Part shown: positions 1 to 10,531 of the stretch, piece after piece
Numbering within the stretch: position 1 is the stretch's first letter
Layout: each line of letters begins with the position of its first letter
Origin: Nocardioides zeae
GTDB lineage: Bacteria; Actinomycetota; Actinomycetes; Propionibacteriales; Nocardioidaceae
Assembly: GCF_010686755.1 (NCBI RefSeq)
Contig: NZ_JAAGXA010000010.1
Coordinates: 114,723-178,722, forward strand
Direction: 5' to 3'
Length of the DNA stretch: 64,000 bases
The notes under the pieces: generated by a model
What the model saw: the letters and a program-made list of their open reading frames with translations, nothing else
What the model was told of the DNA's origin: nothing
The model's database searches: none
Made by a program: the position numbers and the translations under genes

Positions 1-241
1 GGGCGTCGTTGAGCGCGGGCGCCGTGTCGAGGGTGATGACCTCGTAGTCGATGTCGCCCGTGGCGTGGTCCTCGTAGAGGAACGGGGCGTAGAAGTGCGG
101 CTGGCCGCGCAGGGTGCCGATCGTGACGGTCGTGACCTCGTCGTCGTCACCGCCGCCGGTCGACGTGCAGGCGACGGTGCTGCCGAGCAGCGCGACGAGG
201 GCGGCGGTGGTCCCGAGGCGGGCGGGGATCCGGAGGGGCAT
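1..241 (-). CDS. Substrate-binding lipoprotein of an ABC importer (5' part only)
   Basis: The visible 80 residues begin with a basic N-terminus and a hydrophobic stretch ending in a lipobox-like LLGSTVAC with Cys25, so the mature protein should be a membrane-anchored lipoprotein outside the cell. After an acidic Gly/Asp linker comes VTIGTLRGQPHFYAPFLYED, which resembles the first strand of NMT1/SsuA/THI5-type periplasmic binding proteins for sulfonates, nitrate or thiamine precursors. The ATG at 241 is chosen because it gives a full signal peptide. The gene leaves the window on the left, so ligand and operon cannot be judged. Family assignment is moderate; the lipoprotein nature is clear. Confidence 0.7.
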   Translation of the reverse strand, partial: MPLRIPARLGTTAALVALLGSTVACTSTGGGDDDEVTTVTIGTLRGQPHFYAPFLYEDHATGDIDYEVITLDTAPALNDA

Positions 242-414
242 CGAGGGCTCCTGAAACGGGGGTCGGGGAGATCCCCACCCTCTGCGACGTTCGTTTCACG
301 CTCGTTGCGCCGACGTTGTGGGGGACGCACTCTCCGGGGCGCCCCGTCACCATCGCGTGACACCGCACGGCGAGCCGTTGGCAGATACTGCTCAACGGGG
401 TACGCCGCGGATCG

Positions 415-972
415 TCAGACGTTCGGGTACGGGTCCCCGAACTGCTCGAGCGCCTCGAGGTAGCGCCCGCCGACCTCGATGCGCGTCACGTTCCGGTAGC
501 GCCACCGCTCCGGCTCGCGCGCCCACTCGCCGTCCCGACCGAGGTAGTGGATGACGAACCGCTTCCGGCGCAGCTCCAGCAGCCGTCCCAGCGTCATCGG
601 CTCGTCCCGGAGCACCTCGAGGTGGACGGCGACGAGCCGGCCCTCGGCCTGGGCGCGGGCCAGCAGCCCCCGCGCGTCGACGTCCGTCTCGACCTCGTAC
701 GTCGCGACCTCCGCCCCCGGCGCCGCGAGTGCCCGGCGGTGGTAGGCGTCGTCGTCGCGGAACAGGATCCGCGAGACGTCACACAGGCGGAGCGCGACGA
801 TCCCGTCGAGGTGGACCCCGTCGACGAGCTCGTGCAGCACGACCCAGTCGTCGGTGAGCGCGACGACGAGGCCGTCCGTCATGCCCACCTCGAACCCGTC
901 GCGCACGACCTTCGTGATGCGCCCCTCGGCGAGGGCCGCCTCCAGGCGACGTCGGATCTTCGGTGGCTTCAC
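415..972 (-). CDS. Uncharacterised 185-residue protein
   Basis: I do not recognise this gene. The product is soluble, charged and has no signal peptide or membrane segment. It reads as two alpha/beta halves: an N-terminal half with alternating beta-like strands (VVRDGFEVGMTDGLVVAL) and a C-terminal half ending in RWRYRNVTRIEVGGRYLEAL, which looks like an Sm- or SH3-like barrel strand pattern. It lies 46 nt upstream of the XPB helicase stop, on the same strand and downstream of it, so it could be the last gene of a helicase transcript. Codon use matches the neighbours. The 170 nt between its stop and the lipoprotein start hold no further gene. Confidence 0.6.
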   Translation of the reverse strand: MKPPKIRRRLEAALAEGRITKVVRDGFEVGMTDGLVVALTDDWVVLHELVDGVHLDGIVALRLCDVSRILFRDDDAYHRRALAAPGAEVATYEVETDVDARGLLARAQAEGRLVAVHLEVLRDEPMTLGRLLELRRKRFVIHYLGRDGEWAREPERWRYRNVTRIEVGGRYLEALEQFGDPYPNV

Positions 973-1018
973 GGTCCGGATCGTCGCAGAGCCGCGAGCA
1001 GCCCGCCTCCGCGTTTCC

Positions 1019-2671
1019 TCAGACCCCCAGCTCGTCCGCGTCGACGATCCGGTACGCGTACCCCTGCTCCGCCAGGAACCGCTGGCGGTTGGCGGCGAAG
1101 TCGGCGTCGACCGTGTCGCGCGAGACGACCGTGTAGAAGCGCGCCACCTTGCGGTCCTCGCCGGGCCGCGGCGTACCGGGGCGGAGCAGGCGGCCCAGGC
1201 GCTGGGCCTCCTCCTGGCGCGAGCCGAACGACCCCGACACCTGGATGGCGACCTCGGCCGAGGGCAGGTCGATGGAGAAGTTGGCGACCTTGGAGACCAC
1301 GAGCCGGCTGATCTCGCCGGTGCGGAACGCCTCGAACAGCCGCTGGCGCTCCTTCACCGACGTCTCGCCCTTGATGACGGGGGCGTCGAGGGCGGCGGCG
1401 AGCTCGTCGAGCTGGTCGATGTACTGCCCGATCACCAGCAGCGGCTGGCCCTCGTGCTGCGCGACGAGGTCGCGGACGACGGCCGTCTTCCGCGACGTGC
1501 AGGCGGCGAGGCGGTAGCGCTCCTCCGGCTCCGCGGTCGCGTAGACCAGCCGCTCGTCCTCGGGCAGGGTCACCCGCACCTCGACGCAGTCGGCGGGCGC
1601 GATCCAGCCCTGGGACTCGATGTCCTTCCAGGGCGCGTCGTACCGCTTCGGCCCGATGAGCGAGAAGACGTCGCCCTCGCGGCCGTCCTCGCGCACGAGC
1701 GTCGCGGTGAGCCCGATGCGGCGTCGCGCCTGCAGGTTGGCCGTCATCCGGAAGATCGGCGCCGGGAGGAGGTGCACCTCGTCGTAGACGATGAGGCCCC
1801 AGTCGCGGGCGTCGAGCAGCTCGAGGTGCGGGTAGACGCCCTTCCGCTTGGTGGTGAGCACCTGGTAGGTCGCGATCGTGACGGGACGGACCTCCTTGGT
1901 GGACCCGGAGTACTCGCCGATCTCGTCCTCGGTCAGCGACGTGCGCTTGACCAGCTCGTCCTTCCACTGCCGCGCGCTCACCGTGTTGGTGACGAGGATG
2001 AGCGTCGTGGCCTGAGCCTGCGCCATCGACGCGGCGCCCACGAGCGTCTTGCCGGCGCCGCAGGGCAGCACGACCACGCCGGAGCCGCCGTGCCAGAACG
2101 ACTCGGCCGCCTCCTGCTGGTAGGGCCGCAGCTCCCACCCGTCGGTGACGAGGCTGATGGGGTGGGCCTCGCCGTCGACGTACCCCGCGTAGTCCTCCGC
2201 CGGCCAGCCGATCTTCACCAGCGCCTGCTTGAGGTTGCCGCGCTCGGACGGGTGCACGGCGACGGTGTCGGGGTCGACGCGCTCGCCGAGCATGCCCTGC
2301 ACCCGCTTCGCGCGCAGCACCTCCTCGAGCACGGGCCGGTCGGTGGTCGCCAGCACGAGGCCGTGCACGGGGTGCTTGTCGAGGCGCAGCCGGCCGTAGC
2401 GCGCCATCGTCTCCGCGACGTCGACGAGCAGGGCGTGGGGCACCGGGTAGCGGCTGTAGGTCAGCAGGGTGTCGACCACCTGCTCCGCGTCGTGCCCGGC
2501 GGCGCGCGCGTTCCACAGGCCGAGGGGAGTGAGGCGGTAGGTGTGGATGTGCTCCGGGCTGCGCTCGAGCTCGGCGAAGGGGGCGATCGCCTTGCGACAC
2601 TCGGCCGCCTGCTCGTGGTCGACCTCGAGGAGCAGCGTCTTGTCGGACTGGACGATCAGGGGGCCGTTCAC
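1019..2671 (-). CDS. XPB-type DNA repair helicase
   Basis: A 550-residue superfamily 2 helicase of the bacterial XPB group, which unwinds DNA 3' to 5' using ATP. The first ~180 residues form the damage-recognition/accessory region. Then come a Q-like motif (LRPYQQEA), Walker A GAGKT at 205-209, Walker B DEVH at 297-300, motif III LTATLVRED, and motif VI QRLGRLLRPG near residue 490. The length and order fit bacterial XPB, which is common in Actinobacteria. The start is GTG at 2671. The next gene upstream on the same strand is the large helicase-associated protein usually paired with it in this phylum. A role in repair or transcription-coupled processes is inferred from the family. Confidence 0.92.
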   Translation of the reverse strand: MNGPLIVQSDKTLLLEVDHEQAAECRKAIAPFAELERSPEHIHTYRLTPLGLWNARAAGHDAEQVVDTLLTYSRYPVPHALLVDVAETMARYGRLRLDKHPVHGLVLATTDRPVLEEVLRAKRVQGMLGERVDPDTVAVHPSERGNLKQALVKIGWPAEDYAGYVDGEAHPISLVTDGWELRPYQQEAAESFWHGGSGVVVLPCGAGKTLVGAASMAQAQATTLILVTNTVSARQWKDELVKRTSLTEDEIGEYSGSTKEVRPVTIATYQVLTTKRKGVYPHLELLDARDWGLIVYDEVHLLPAPIFRMTANLQARRRIGLTATLVREDGREGDVFSLIGPKRYDAPWKDIESQGWIAPADCVEVRVTLPEDERLVYATAEPEERYRLAACTSRKTAVVRDLVAQHEGQPLLVIGQYIDQLDELAAALDAPVIKGETSVKERQRLFEAFRTGEISRLVVSKVANFSIDLPSAEVAIQVSGSFGSRQEEAQRLGRLLRPGTPRPGEDRKVARFYTVVSRDTVDADFAANRQRFLAEQGYAYRIVDADELGV

Positions 2672-2695
2672 CCGACAAGGGTACGGAGGCGCTCC

Positions 2696-4978
2696 TCAGA
2701 CCGCGTCCACGGCGGTGATCCGGTGCACCGCGAAGAGCCGCTGCTCCTCGCTCCGGTGGTCCCACGCGGTGAGCTGCCCGCCCTCGACGCGCACGGGGTC
2801 GACGACGCGCTCGAGGTAGCTGCCGTGGTTGTCCACGTACGCGATCCGCACCGTCGCCCGCGCCTCCACCGCCTCGCGCAGCGTCGTCAGCGCGGCGGCG
2901 GGGTTCGTGGGGCCGGCCGACGGCCCGGGGCGCTCGCCGGGCGCGGGGGCGGGACGTGCGTCCGCGGCTCGGTCGCCCGCCCGCACGGCGGTGACGACGG
3001 CGCTGACCTGGGCGGCCTCGCGGGCGGCGGTCGCCCCGGCGGCGGTACGGCGCGCGCGAGCCGTCCGCGCCCGCAGCACGTCCGGTCGGGCGACGCGCAC
3101 GGTCCCGTCGGGTGCCTCGACGACGGGTGCGGTGCCGAGCTCGCGGAGGCGGGGGAGCAGCACGTCGAGCGGCGTCGTGCTGATGAGCACCGTCGGCGCG
3201 ATGCGGCGCAGGCCCAGGGACGCGGCGCGCGGGTCGCGCTCCAGCACGGTGAGGGCGGCCTCGTCGTCGGTGCGGATGAACGCCTCGGCGTGGCCGACCC
3301 GCAGCGTGCCGAAGGTGCGCGCGACGTCGTCGACGAGGTAGCTCAGCGGCTGCGGCACCGGCGTCGCCGAGACGTCCGCGACGAACGCGTGCACCTCGGC
3401 GGCCGACCAGCCGACGTCGAAGGCCCGCCGCACCGATCCCTTGGTGAACCGGTAGACCCCCGCGCCGCCCGCGGACTCCAGGTCGGCGACGAGCTGCAGC
3501 CGCCGGGCGACCTCCGCCTCGAGCGGACCCGGCGCGACCGCCGTGAGGTCCGCCTGCAGCAGCACCTTGTCGACCGGGTCGGGCAGCAGGTCGTCGAGGG
3601 CGGTCACGGCCCCCGCGGGGTCGCCGTCGAGCAGCGCGCGGCCGGCGCGGGTGAGCCCGCCGAGGGCGACGAGGCCGAGCACGGCGGCCTCCTGCAGCGT
3701 CCAGGCGACGACGTCGTCCCGCAGCGAGGGACGCCGCGGCCGCAGCCACGCGACGTGGGCGACCAGCGACGGCACCCCGGTGCCGGTGGCCAGCACCGCG
3801 CCGTCGGGCAGGGAGCCGAGCACCTCCAGCGTCGTGCGCCGCGTCTCCACCGCCACCGGGTGCGTCAGGTCGGGCTCGAGCGCGTTGGTGGCCTTCTTCG
3901 AGCGCTCGTCGCGACGACCCACCAGGCCCACGAGGCGGGGCGAGCCGAGCCACGCCTCGACGAGCCCGCGCCAGCGCTCCGCGACGGAGCGGGTGGACCA
4001 CGCGTCGTACGCGTCCGTCGGCACCCAGACCGGGTCCCCGTCGGCGTCGGCTCCCTCCGCCAGCAGCCCGGCGGCGTGGACCGTCTCCACGAGCAGGGCG
4101 GCCTCGCCCTCGGCGACACCGAGGAGACCGGCGACGTTGCGCAGGTCGCGGACGCCGAGCCCACCACCCCGCAGCAGGCCGGGCGGTCGGGTGCCCCAGG
4201 TGTCGAGGAGCAGCTCGGCGCGCCGCACCAGCTCGAAGGCCGCGCCCGCGCCGGCCCGGTCGACCACGGCCGCCGCGCGCTCGGACGTGAGGAGCTCCGG
4301 TGCCGCGGTCGGGCCGCCGTCCACCCCGAGCACGATCCCGACCTCGCCCGGCACCCGCACCTCGCCGCGTCCCTTCGGCACCAGCAGGCCGGCGGCGACG
4401 AGCTCCCCGATGGGGCTGTCGGTGCGGCCGGAGCCGGGGTCCTCCCTGGTGGTGCCGCGCCCACCGTGCGCGTGCACGTGGTCGAGCAGGGCCCGCGCGG
4501 GGCCGGACAGCCCGGCGAGCCGGTCCTCGACCTTCGCGCGGTCCCACGCCTCGGCGGTCAGCGGCTCGATCGGCACCCGGGTCTCCGGCGGACCCACCGA
4601 CAAAGCGTCGGGCACGGTCGTCACCGGTCGCAGCCCGTCGGGCGCCTGCCAGACGAGGGCGAGGTCGACCAGACGGTCGAGCACCGGCGCCACCTCCGCC
4701 GGGTCGAGGCCGAGCACGTCGGCCGCCGTCCAGTGCGGGGTTTGTGTCACGAGCGCCTGGGAATGCAGCACCCGCAGCTCGGCCGCGTCCAGCCGGTCGA
4801 GTGCGCGCAGCACGGAGGCACGGGTAGCGGCTCGGGAGGCGAGCTGCCGGGAGTCGTGGGGAGCAGGAGTGGCGAGGTCAGGGCGCTCACGCAGCAGCCG
4901 ACCCAGCCGGTCGTCCGACCAGGCGCGGAGCTGGTCGGCGAGGCTGCGGTACGCCGGGGGTGCGGTCTGCGAGGACAT
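2696..4978 (-). CDS. Helicase-associated protein, XPB partner
   Basis: A 760-residue protein matching the large actinobacterial proteins annotated as helicase-associated or helicase C-terminal-like, which sit beside XPB. The N-terminus ([20 protein letters not shown]) starts a series of winged-helix-like repeats. The middle resembles the accessory domain of Ssl2/XPB. The last ~65 residues ([20 protein letters not shown] onward, with [15 protein letters not shown]) look like a WYL-type ligand/nucleic-acid sensing fold. No Walker motifs are visible, so it is probably not an ATPase itself. The ATG at 4978 is chosen because the frame upstream runs antisense to the PP2C gene. It is divergent from that gene with a 57-nt shared promoter region. 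Confidence 0.8.
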   Translation of the reverse strand: MSSQTAPPAYRSLADQLRAWSDDRLGRLLRERPDLATPAPHDSRQLASRAATRASVLRALDRLDAAELRVLHSQALVTQTPHWTAADVLGLDPAEVAPVLDRLVDLALVWQAPDGLRPVTTVPDALSVGPPETRVPIEPLTAEAWDRAKVEDRLAGLSGPARALLDHVHAHGGRGTTREDPGSGRTDSPIGELVAAGLLVPKGRGEVRVPGEVGIVLGVDGGPTAAPELLTSERAAAVVDRAGAGAAFELVRRAELLLDTWGTRPPGLLRGGGLGVRDLRNVAGLLGVAEGEAALLVETVHAAGLLAEGADADGDPVWVPTDAYDAWSTRSVAERWRGLVEAWLGSPRLVGLVGRRDERSKKATNALEPDLTHPVAVETRRTTLEVLGSLPDGAVLATGTGVPSLVAHVAWLRPRRPSLRDDVVAWTLQEAAVLGLVALGGLTRAGRALLDGDPAGAVTALDDLLPDPVDKVLLQADLTAVAPGPLEAEVARRLQLVADLESAGGAGVYRFTKGSVRRAFDVGWSAAEVHAFVADVSATPVPQPLSYLVDDVARTFGTLRVGHAEAFIRTDDEAALTVLERDPRAASLGLRRIAPTVLISTTPLDVLLPRLRELGTAPVVEAPDGTVRVARPDVLRARTARARRTAAGATAAREAAQVSAVVTAVRAGDRAADARPAPAPGERPGPSAGPTNPAAALTTLREAVEARATVRIAYVDNHGSYLERVVDPVRVEGGQLTAWDHRSEEQRLFAVHRITAVDAV

Positions 4979-5035
4979 CCCCTCCACGCTACTGCTCCGC
5001 CCCCGCGCACCACGGTGGAAGGACGGATCCGAGGC

Positions 5036-5860
5036 GTGAACGAAGTCGAGCTCCACCACGGTTCCGCCTCCGACGTCGGACGGGTCCGGTCGCAGAACCA
5101 GGACGCCTTCCTGGCGCAGCCGCCGGTCTTCGTCGTCGCCGACGGCATGGGCGGCCACGAGGACGGCGACGTCGCCAGCCGCCTCGTCATCGAGGAGTTC
5201 ACGCGGCTCGGCAGCCCGCGCTGCAGCTCCCGGGAGGGAGCCGCGCTCGTCATCGCGACCCTCCGCGCCTGCCACGACCGCCTCCTGGAGCTGGCGCAGG
5301 CGAAGCACGCCGCGGGACAGACCGAGTGGTTCTCCGGGACGACCGCGGTCGTCGCGCTCGTCGTCGAGGACGAGGGCGGGCCCAAGTGGCTGCTGGCCAA
5401 CCTCGGCGACTCCCGGATCTACAAGCTGAGCGACGGCGAGCTCGACCAGGTCAGCACCGACCACTCCCTCGTGCAGGAGCTCCACGACGCCGGGGAGATC
5501 TCGGCAGCCGAGATGCGCACCCACCCCCGACGCAACGTCATCACCCGTGCGCTTGGGGGGACGAGCTTCGCGCAGCCCGACTTCTTCCTCCTGCCGCTGA
5601 CGTCCGCCGAGCGGATCGTGCTGTGCAGCGACGGCGTCAACGGGATGATCGACGACGCCCAGATCGGGCACATCCTGCGCGAGGCCGCCGACCCCCGCGA
5701 CGCGGCCGAGCGCGTCGTCCAGGCCGCCGTGGCGGCGGGTGGCGAGGACAACGCCACTGCGGTGGTGGTCGATGTGGTGGGATTGGCGAGGGCCGGGCAG
5801 GTCTACGACTCTGAGCAGCAGCGGATGAGTCTCGAGGAGAAGCTGGGAGCACTTCCATGA
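5036..5860 (+). CDS. PP2C-family serine/threonine protein phosphatase
   Basis: A 274-residue PPM/PP2C phosphatase that removes phosphate from Ser/Thr with two metal ions. Visible signatures are [12 protein letters not shown] near residue 20, the metal site DGMGGH at 36-41, GTTAVVAL, the LGDSRIY strand, [12 protein letters not shown] after HPRRNVITR, and the late metal ligands in CSDGVNG and EDNATAV. The R-x-x-N-x-D start is canonical. The GTG at 5036 follows a GGAAGGA at 5017-5023; an in-frame GTG at 5015 would add seven residues. Its stop overlaps the next ATG by 4 nt. It probably reverses phosphorylation read by the two FHA proteins downstream; the partner kinase is not in this window. Confidence 0.92.
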   Translation: MNEVELHHGSASDVGRVRSQNQDAFLAQPPVFVVADGMGGHEDGDVASRLVIEEFTRLGSPRCSSREGAALVIATLRACHDRLLELAQAKHAAGQTEWFSGTTAVVALVVEDEGGPKWLLANLGDSRIYKLSDGELDQVSTDHSLVQELHDAGEISAAEMRTHPRRNVITRALGGTSFAQPDFFLLPLTSAERIVLCSDGVNGMIDDAQIGHILREAADPRDAAERVVQAAVAAGGEDNATAVVVDVVGLARAGQVYDSEQQRMSLEEKLGALP

Positions 5861-7683
5861 CAGACGACGTCACCACCGGCGCCGCACGGTCCTACCGTCC
5901 CGGCGCCTGGTTCGCCGTGTTCGGCACCGGCGCCAGCGTCCTCCTCCCGCCCAGCCACAAGCACCGTGTCGCCGCGCTCTGGGAGCTCGTCGACGACGGC
6001 GCCGCCTTCGACGAGGTGCTCGACGCCCTCATCGCGTCGGGGTTGCGGGACCTGCCGGCGTTCGTGCTGCTCAGCGACGGTGACGACGGCGAGGTGCGCG
6101 TCGTCGTGCGCGGCGCCGCCACCGTGCTGCTCCGCCAGGGCGACGACGAGGTCGAGGTGTCCGGCACGGCCGGCGGCACCTGGGTCGAGCGCACCGTCTC
6201 CTCCGTCACCGCCGTCACCGTGACCGTCGAGCAGCCGTCGGCCCCCGAGGGCCCGTCCGCCGACCTGCCCATCGGCTCCGGCCTGGTCCGGGTCTCCCGC
6301 GTCGACACCCCCGCGGTGGTCGCGCCGGCGGCCGTCGACGACGCCGCTCCCGCCGTGCCGGTCGAGGCCCCCGTGGACGCACCTGAGGACGGGGCGTACG
6401 GCGCGGCCGCCGCCTCCCTGGCCGCCGCCCCCGCCGTGCCCGCCACCGTGGGGCCGCTCGGCGACACGCCCGCGGAGGGCGCCGCCACCGACGAGGCCGA
6501 GCTGGTCGAGGGCCAGCCGGTCGAGGCGGTCGAGGCAGAGCCGGTGGTCGAGGCGGAGCCCGTGGCGCTGTCGTTCGAGAAGGCCGCCGACCCCGAGCCC
6601 GTCGAGCCCGTCGAGCCCGTGGCCGAGCTGGTCGCGGAGCCGCAGGAGGAGCCGGCGCCGGAGCCCCCGCCGTACCCGTTCGTCGACGGCCCCGCCGACG
6701 ACGCCACCATCGTCTCCCCACCCCTGGTCGCGCCGCCGGCACCGGAGGCCCCGTTCGGCGAGGCGGCAGCCGGCGCCGAGGAGCCCGAGGCGCCGCCGGT
6801 CGAGCCGGACGACGGTGCCACGTCGTTCTCGCCGGTGCTGTCCGAGGCGCCCCCCGTGGAGCCGGACGACGGTGCCACGTCGTTCTCGCCCGTGCTGCCC
6901 GCCGCGCGGGTGGCCCCGCCCTCCCCGCCCGCCCCGCCCGCGCCGCCGTTCGGGTTGCCCGACGCCGACGAGGACGACCGCACGATGGCGGGCTTCCACC
7001 TGTCGTCGCGCCCCGGCATGCAGCCTCAGGACGCGCCGTCGGCGCCGGACTACTCCGGTGACGACCCGCTCGGCGTCGGCCCGGCGCAGGCCGAGCCGGA
7101 CGACTCCGACACCGGGGCGCTGCCGGCCCCGCCGTCGTGGGCCGCTGCGGCCCCGCCGCCGGCGCCGCCGAGCTGGGCCCCTGCACCGCCCGCGCCCGAC
7201 CCGGACCGGGACGAGGACGCCCAGACCCACGACGGCATGACGCGGGGTGGCGGCGCCGGCTTCGACCCCGGCCAGCTCGCGCCGCCGCGCGGCATCCCGG
7301 GCCAGCCGCCCGCGCCGAGCGTGACGTCCCGCCCGGTGGCGCGCCTCGTGTTCTCCAGCGGGGAGACGGTCGACGTCGACCGCGCGATCCTCGTCGGCCG
7401 CGCCCCCGAGGCCCGGCGCTTCACCTCCGCGGAGCAGCCGCGGCTGGTGACGGTGCCCAGCCCGCAGCAGGAGATCTCGTCGACGCACCTCGAGGTGCGC
7501 CCCGGCTCCGGCGTGGACCACGGCAGCGCGATCGTCACCGACATGGGCTCCACCAACGGCACCGTGCTGGTGCAGCCCGGCCTGCCGCCCGAGGACCTCC
7601 AGCCCGGCATCGCCGTGCAGCTCATCCCCGGCGCGATCATCGACCTCGGTGACGGCCTCACGATCCAGGTGGCCAATCCCTGA
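5857..7683 (+). CDS. FHA-domain signalling protein with long disordered middle
   Basis: A 608-residue cytosolic protein. Residues 1-~125 form a compact domain beginning [20 protein letters not shown], of a type often found in proteins of FHA/PP2C operons. Residues ~130-480 are Pro/Ala/Glu-rich and disordered, with a tandem duplication of a 19-residue unit around [16 protein letters not shown] (about 6796-6900). The C-terminal ~110 residues are an FHA phosphothreonine-binding domain, with GRAPEAR, SSTHLEV and GSTNGT visible. Several acidic-Thr modules (DDATIV, DDGATS twice, DDRTMA, DAQTHD) could be kinase targets. ATG overlaps the PP2C stop by 4 nt, and the stop overlaps the RDD gene by 1 nt, so the three genes form one operon. 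Confidence 0.85.
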   Translation: MTDDVTTGAARSYRPGAWFAVFGTGASVLLPPSHKHRVAALWELVDDGAAFDEVLDALIASGLRDLPAFVLLSDGDDGEVRVVVRGAATVLLRQGDDEVEVSGTAGGTWVERTVSSVTAVTVTVEQPSAPEGPSADLPIGSGLVRVSRVDTPAVVAPAAVDDAAPAVPVEAPVDAPEDGAYGAAAASLAAAPAVPATVGPLGDTPAEGAATDEAELVEGQPVEAVEAEPVVEAEPVALSFEKAADPEPVEPVEPVAELVAEPQEEPAPEPPPYPFVDGPADDATIVSPPLVAPPAPEAPFGEAAAGAEEPEAPPVEPDDGATSFSPVLSEAPPVEPDDGATSFSPVLPAARVAPPSPPAPPAPPFGLPDADEDDRTMAGFHLSSRPGMQPQDAPSAPDYSGDDPLGVGPAQAEPDDSDTGALPAPPSWAAAAPPPAPPSWAPAPPAPDPDRDEDAQTHDGMTRGGGAGFDPGQLAPPRGIPGQPPAPSVTSRPVARLVFSSGETVDVDRAILVGRAPEARRFTSAEQPRLVTVPSPQQEISSTHLEVRPGSGVDHGSAIVTDMGSTNGTVLVQPGLPPEDLQPGIAVQLIPGAIIDLGDGLTIQVANP

Positions 7684-8996
7684 TGACGACCGCTCCCTCC
7701 GACGGCCCCTCGGCTCCCGCAGCCGAGATCGACCGCCGGTTCCTCGCTCTCGCCATCGACCGCCTCATCGGCTGGGGTCTGATGGTCGGCATCGGCGTGG
7801 CGTCGTGGTACCTCCTCATCGACGCCGGCCAGGCCGCGATCGGCTGGACCGTCGTCGTGCTCGGCGTGCTGCTCGTGGGCCTCCTCTTCGCGGTGCTCAC
7901 GGGCCTGCGGGGGCTCACGCCCGGCAAGGCGCTCCTGGGGCTGCGGGTCGTGCACCACGGCACGGGCACGCCCATCGGGATCGGGCCGGCCATCATGCGG
8001 TCCCTCATCGTCGCCGCCGGCACGGTGCCGCTCGGCTTCGGCCTCGTCACGCTGGCGTGGACCGTCGTGACGGACCCGGGCCGCCAGCGTCGCGGCTTCC
8101 ACGACGTCATCGCCAGCTCCGTCGTGCTCGACGTGCGTCCCCGCGCGATCGAGGAGGAGCCCGACTCCGACGACGGTCCCCGCCACGTCGTGAACCTCAC
8201 CGCTATGCGCCTGCGTCCGGCGCCGGTCACCGCACCGCCGAGCCGCCCGGCCGCACCGGCTGCCGCACCGGCTGCCGCGCCGGCTGCCGCGCCGGCCGGC
8301 CGGCCCGGTCAGCGTCCCGCGGCGGCGCAGCAGCCCGCCCGGCCCGCCCAGACGCCCGCTCAGACGCCCGCGCAGCAGCCCGTCCGACCGCAGCCGACCC
8401 AGCAGCCGACCCAGCAGCAGCCTGGCCAGCCCGCCGGGGGACGCCGGCAGTCCGAGCAGCGCCCGCCCGCATCGCCGCCGGCTCCCCGCCAGCCGGGCCA
8501 GCCGGGCCAGCCGGGCCAGCCGGGCTCCACCGGGGCGCCGGGCCCGCAGCGGCCTCCGGAGCCGGGGCGGCGTCGCCGCGACGTACCCCAGGAGACCGCG
8601 CCCCCGCGCGCGCCGCAGGCACCGCCCGCCGACCGCGACTCGACGCGGGCCGGGAAGGCGATGACGCGGTGGCGGGTGACGTTCGACAGCGGCGAGACCT
8701 TCGTCGTCGCGGGTCTCGGGCTCGTCGGCCGCAAGCCGGACGCCCGGCCGGGGGAGCAGGTGGCCCACCTGGTGCCGCTGCAGTCCACGGACATGTCGCT
8801 GTCGAAGACCCACGCGCAGTTCCACCTCTCGCCCGAGGGGTCGCTGGTCGTCATGGACCGCGGCTCGACGAACGGTTCCTTCATCAACCGCGGTGGTGTC
8901 GCGCGCGAGCTGACCGCGGGGCGGGCGGCGACGCTCGTCGACGGCGACGTGGTGCGCTTCGGCGACCGCGAGATGCGGGTGACCCGCGAGGGCTGA
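7683..8996 (+). CDS. RDD-family membrane protein with C-terminal FHA domain
   Basis: 437 residues. The first ~150 residues are an RDD domain: IDRRFLALAIDRL with its Arg/Asp residues, then transmembrane helices around residues 30-85 and a further one near 115-135, with LTPGKALLGLRVV between. Residues ~175-320 are a Pro/Ala/Gln-rich linker that includes GQPGQPGQPG. The last ~110 residues form an FHA domain (GLVGRKPDARPG, SLSKTHAQFHL, DRGSTNGSF). The design would tether a phosphothreonine reader to the membrane. The start ATG overlaps the previous stop in TGATG. Third gene of the PP2C-FHA operon; the ligand is unknown. Confidence 0.88.
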   Translation: MTTAPSDGPSAPAAEIDRRFLALAIDRLIGWGLMVGIGVASWYLLIDAGQAAIGWTVVVLGVLLVGLLFAVLTGLRGLTPGKALLGLRVVHHGTGTPIGIGPAIMRSLIVAAGTVPLGFGLVTLAWTVVTDPGRQRRGFHDVIASSVVLDVRPRAIEEEPDSDDGPRHVVNLTAMRLRPAPVTAPPSRPAAPAAAPAAAPAAAPAGRPGQRPAAAQQPARPAQTPAQTPAQQPVRPQPTQQPTQQQPGQPAGGRRQSEQRPPASPPAPRQPGQPGQPGQPGSTGAPGPQRPPEPGRRRRDVPQETAPPRAPQAPPADRDSTRAGKAMTRWRVTFDSGETFVVAGLGLVGRKPDARPGEQVAHLVPLQSTDMSLSKTHAQFHLSPEGSLVVMDRGSTNGSFINRGGVARELTAGRAATLVDGDVVRFGDREMRVTREG

Positions 8997-9013
8997 CCGC
9001 GGACGGGGGCCGA

Positions 9014-9019
9014 TAGCCT
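9014..9019 (+). promoter_or_regulatory. TAGCCT -10 box for leaderless cobQ
   Basis: TAGCCT lies 6 nt before the cobQ GTG, with no Shine-Dalgarno between. The same box and spacing recur before eight other genes in this window, which supports a leaderless start. Inference from position and repetition only. Confidence 0.6.
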
Positions 9020-9025
9020 CGCCCG

Positions 9026-10531
9026 GTGCGAGGGTCGCTGCTGGTCGCCGGGACGACGTCGGACGCCGGGAAGTCGGTCGTCACCACCGGGCTGTGCCGC
9101 GCGTTCGCGCGCCGTGGCCTGCGGGTCGCACCCTTCAAGGCGCAGAACATGTCGAACAACTCGATGGTGTGCGCCCGGGTGCCGGGTGGGGACGAGACCG
9201 CCGAGATCGGCCGCGCGCAGTGGACCCAGGCCCTGGCGGCGCGCGCCGAGCCGGAGGCGGCGATGAACCCGGTCCTCCTCAAGCCGGGCGGTGAGCGTCG
9301 CAGCCACGTCGTCGTCCTGGGGCGCCCCGGCGGCACGGTCTCCTCGGCGGACTGGGAGACGGGGCGCAGGCACCTGGCGGAGGCGGCGCACGCGGCGTAC
9401 GACGACCTCGCGTCCCGCTACGACGTGGTCGTGGCGGAGGGTGCGGGCAGCCCCGCCGAGATCAACCTGCGGGCGGGCGACTACGTGAACATGGGCCTCG
9501 CGCGCCACGCGGGGATGCCCGTCGTCGTGGTCGGGGACATCGACCGCGGGGGTGTCTTCGCGGCCTTCCACGGCACGGTCGCGCTGCTGGAGGCGGCGGA
9601 CCAGGCGCTCGTGGCGGGGTACGTCGTCAACAAGTTCCGCGGCGACCCCGCGCTGCTCGCCCCGGGGCTGACGGAGCTGGAGCGCCTGAGCGGGCGCCCG
9701 ACGTACGGGGTGCTGCCCTGGCGTCCCGACGTCTGGCTCGACTCCGAGGACGCGCTCGACCTCGCGGGCCGCCGCGCCGGCGAGGGCCGTGCCGCGCTGC
9801 GGGTCGCGGTGGTGCGGCTGCCGCGGATCAGCAACTTCACCGACGTGGACGCGCTCGGGCTGGAGCCCGACGTCGATGTCGTGTTCGCCTCGTCGCCCGC
9901 GGCGCTGGCCGACGCGGACCTCGTCGTGCTGCCCGGCACCCGCGCCACCATCGAGGACCTCGCCTGGCTCCGCGAGCGCGGCCTCGACCGGGCGGTCGCC
10001 GCGCACGCGGCCGCGGGCCGGCCGGTGCTGGGTATCTGCGGCGGGTTCCAGATGCTCGGCACGCGGGTGCACGACCCCGAGGGCGTCGAGGGCGCACCCG
10101 GGGCGGACGTCGCGGGCCTCGGCCTGCTCGACGTCACCACCACCTTCCACGCCGAGAAGACGCTGCGGCTGCCGAGCGGTACGGCGCTGGGGGAGCCCGC
10201 GGCGGGCTACGAGATCCACCACGGGCGGATCGCGCGGGGTGGCGACGAGGAGTTCCTCGGGGGCGCGCGGTCCGGCGCGGTGCTGGGCACGATGTGGCAC
10301 GGGTCGTTGGAGTCCGACGGCCTGCGGCGGGCGCTGCTGCGGGAGGTGGCCGCAGCGGTCGGCGTCGGGTGGACGCCCTCGGACGTGTCGTTCGCCGCGG
10401 CGCGGGAACGGCGGTTCGACCTGCTCGGCGACCTCGTGGAGGAGCACCTGGACGTGGAGGCCCTGCTCGACCTGGTGGCGTCCGGTCCGCCCGCAGACCT
10501 CCGCCTGCTGCCCCCGGGGAGCGAACGGTGA
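9026..10531 (+). CDS. cobQ: Cobyric acid synthase
   Basis: A 501-residue glutamine-dependent amidotransferase that amidates side chains b, d, e and g of adenosylcobyrinic acid a,c-diamide to give cobyric acid. The N-terminal ATPase/dethiobiotin-synthetase-like domain carries the P-loop GTTSDAGKS at residues 9-17 and [10 protein letters not shown]. The C-terminal class I glutaminase domain carries the nucleophile Cys in [10 protein letters not shown] and the His of GYEIHHGRI. Length is normal for CobQ/CbiP. The start is GTG at 9026, placed right behind a TAGCCT box. The stop overlaps the cobK GTG by 4 nt (GTGA), so the two are translationally coupled. Confidence 0.96.
   Translation: MRGSLLVAGTTSDAGKSVVTTGLCRAFARRGLRVAPFKAQNMSNNSMVCARVPGGDETAEIGRAQWTQALAARAEPEAAMNPVLLKPGGERRSHVVVLGRPGGTVSSADWETGRRHLAEAAHAAYDDLASRYDVVVAEGAGSPAEINLRAGDYVNMGLARHAGMPVVVVGDIDRGGVFAAFHGTVALLEAADQALVAGYVVNKFRGDPALLAPGLTELERLSGRPTYGVLPWRPDVWLDSEDALDLAGRRAGEGRAALRVAVVRLPRISNFTDVDALGLEPDVDVVFASSPAALADADLVVLPGTRATIEDLAWLRERGLDRAVAAHAAAGRPVLGICGGFQMLGTRVHDPEGVEGAPGADVAGLGLLDVTTTFHAEKTLRLPSGTALGEPAAGYEIHHGRIARGGDEEFLGGARSGAVLGTMWHGSLESDGLRRALLREVAAAVGVGWTPSDVSFAAARERRFDLLGDLVEEHLDVEALLDLVASGPPADLRLLPPGSER

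Noticed and set aside
969..4547. Minus-strand 1192-codon frame over the helicase pair
   Set aside because: Arg/Pro-rich shadow in another frame; the XPB motifs lie in the 1019-2671 frame.
854..5035. Very long plus-strand open frame before the PP2C gene
   Set aside because: It is antisense to XPB and its partner; high GC removes stops. The real PP2C start is GTG 5036.
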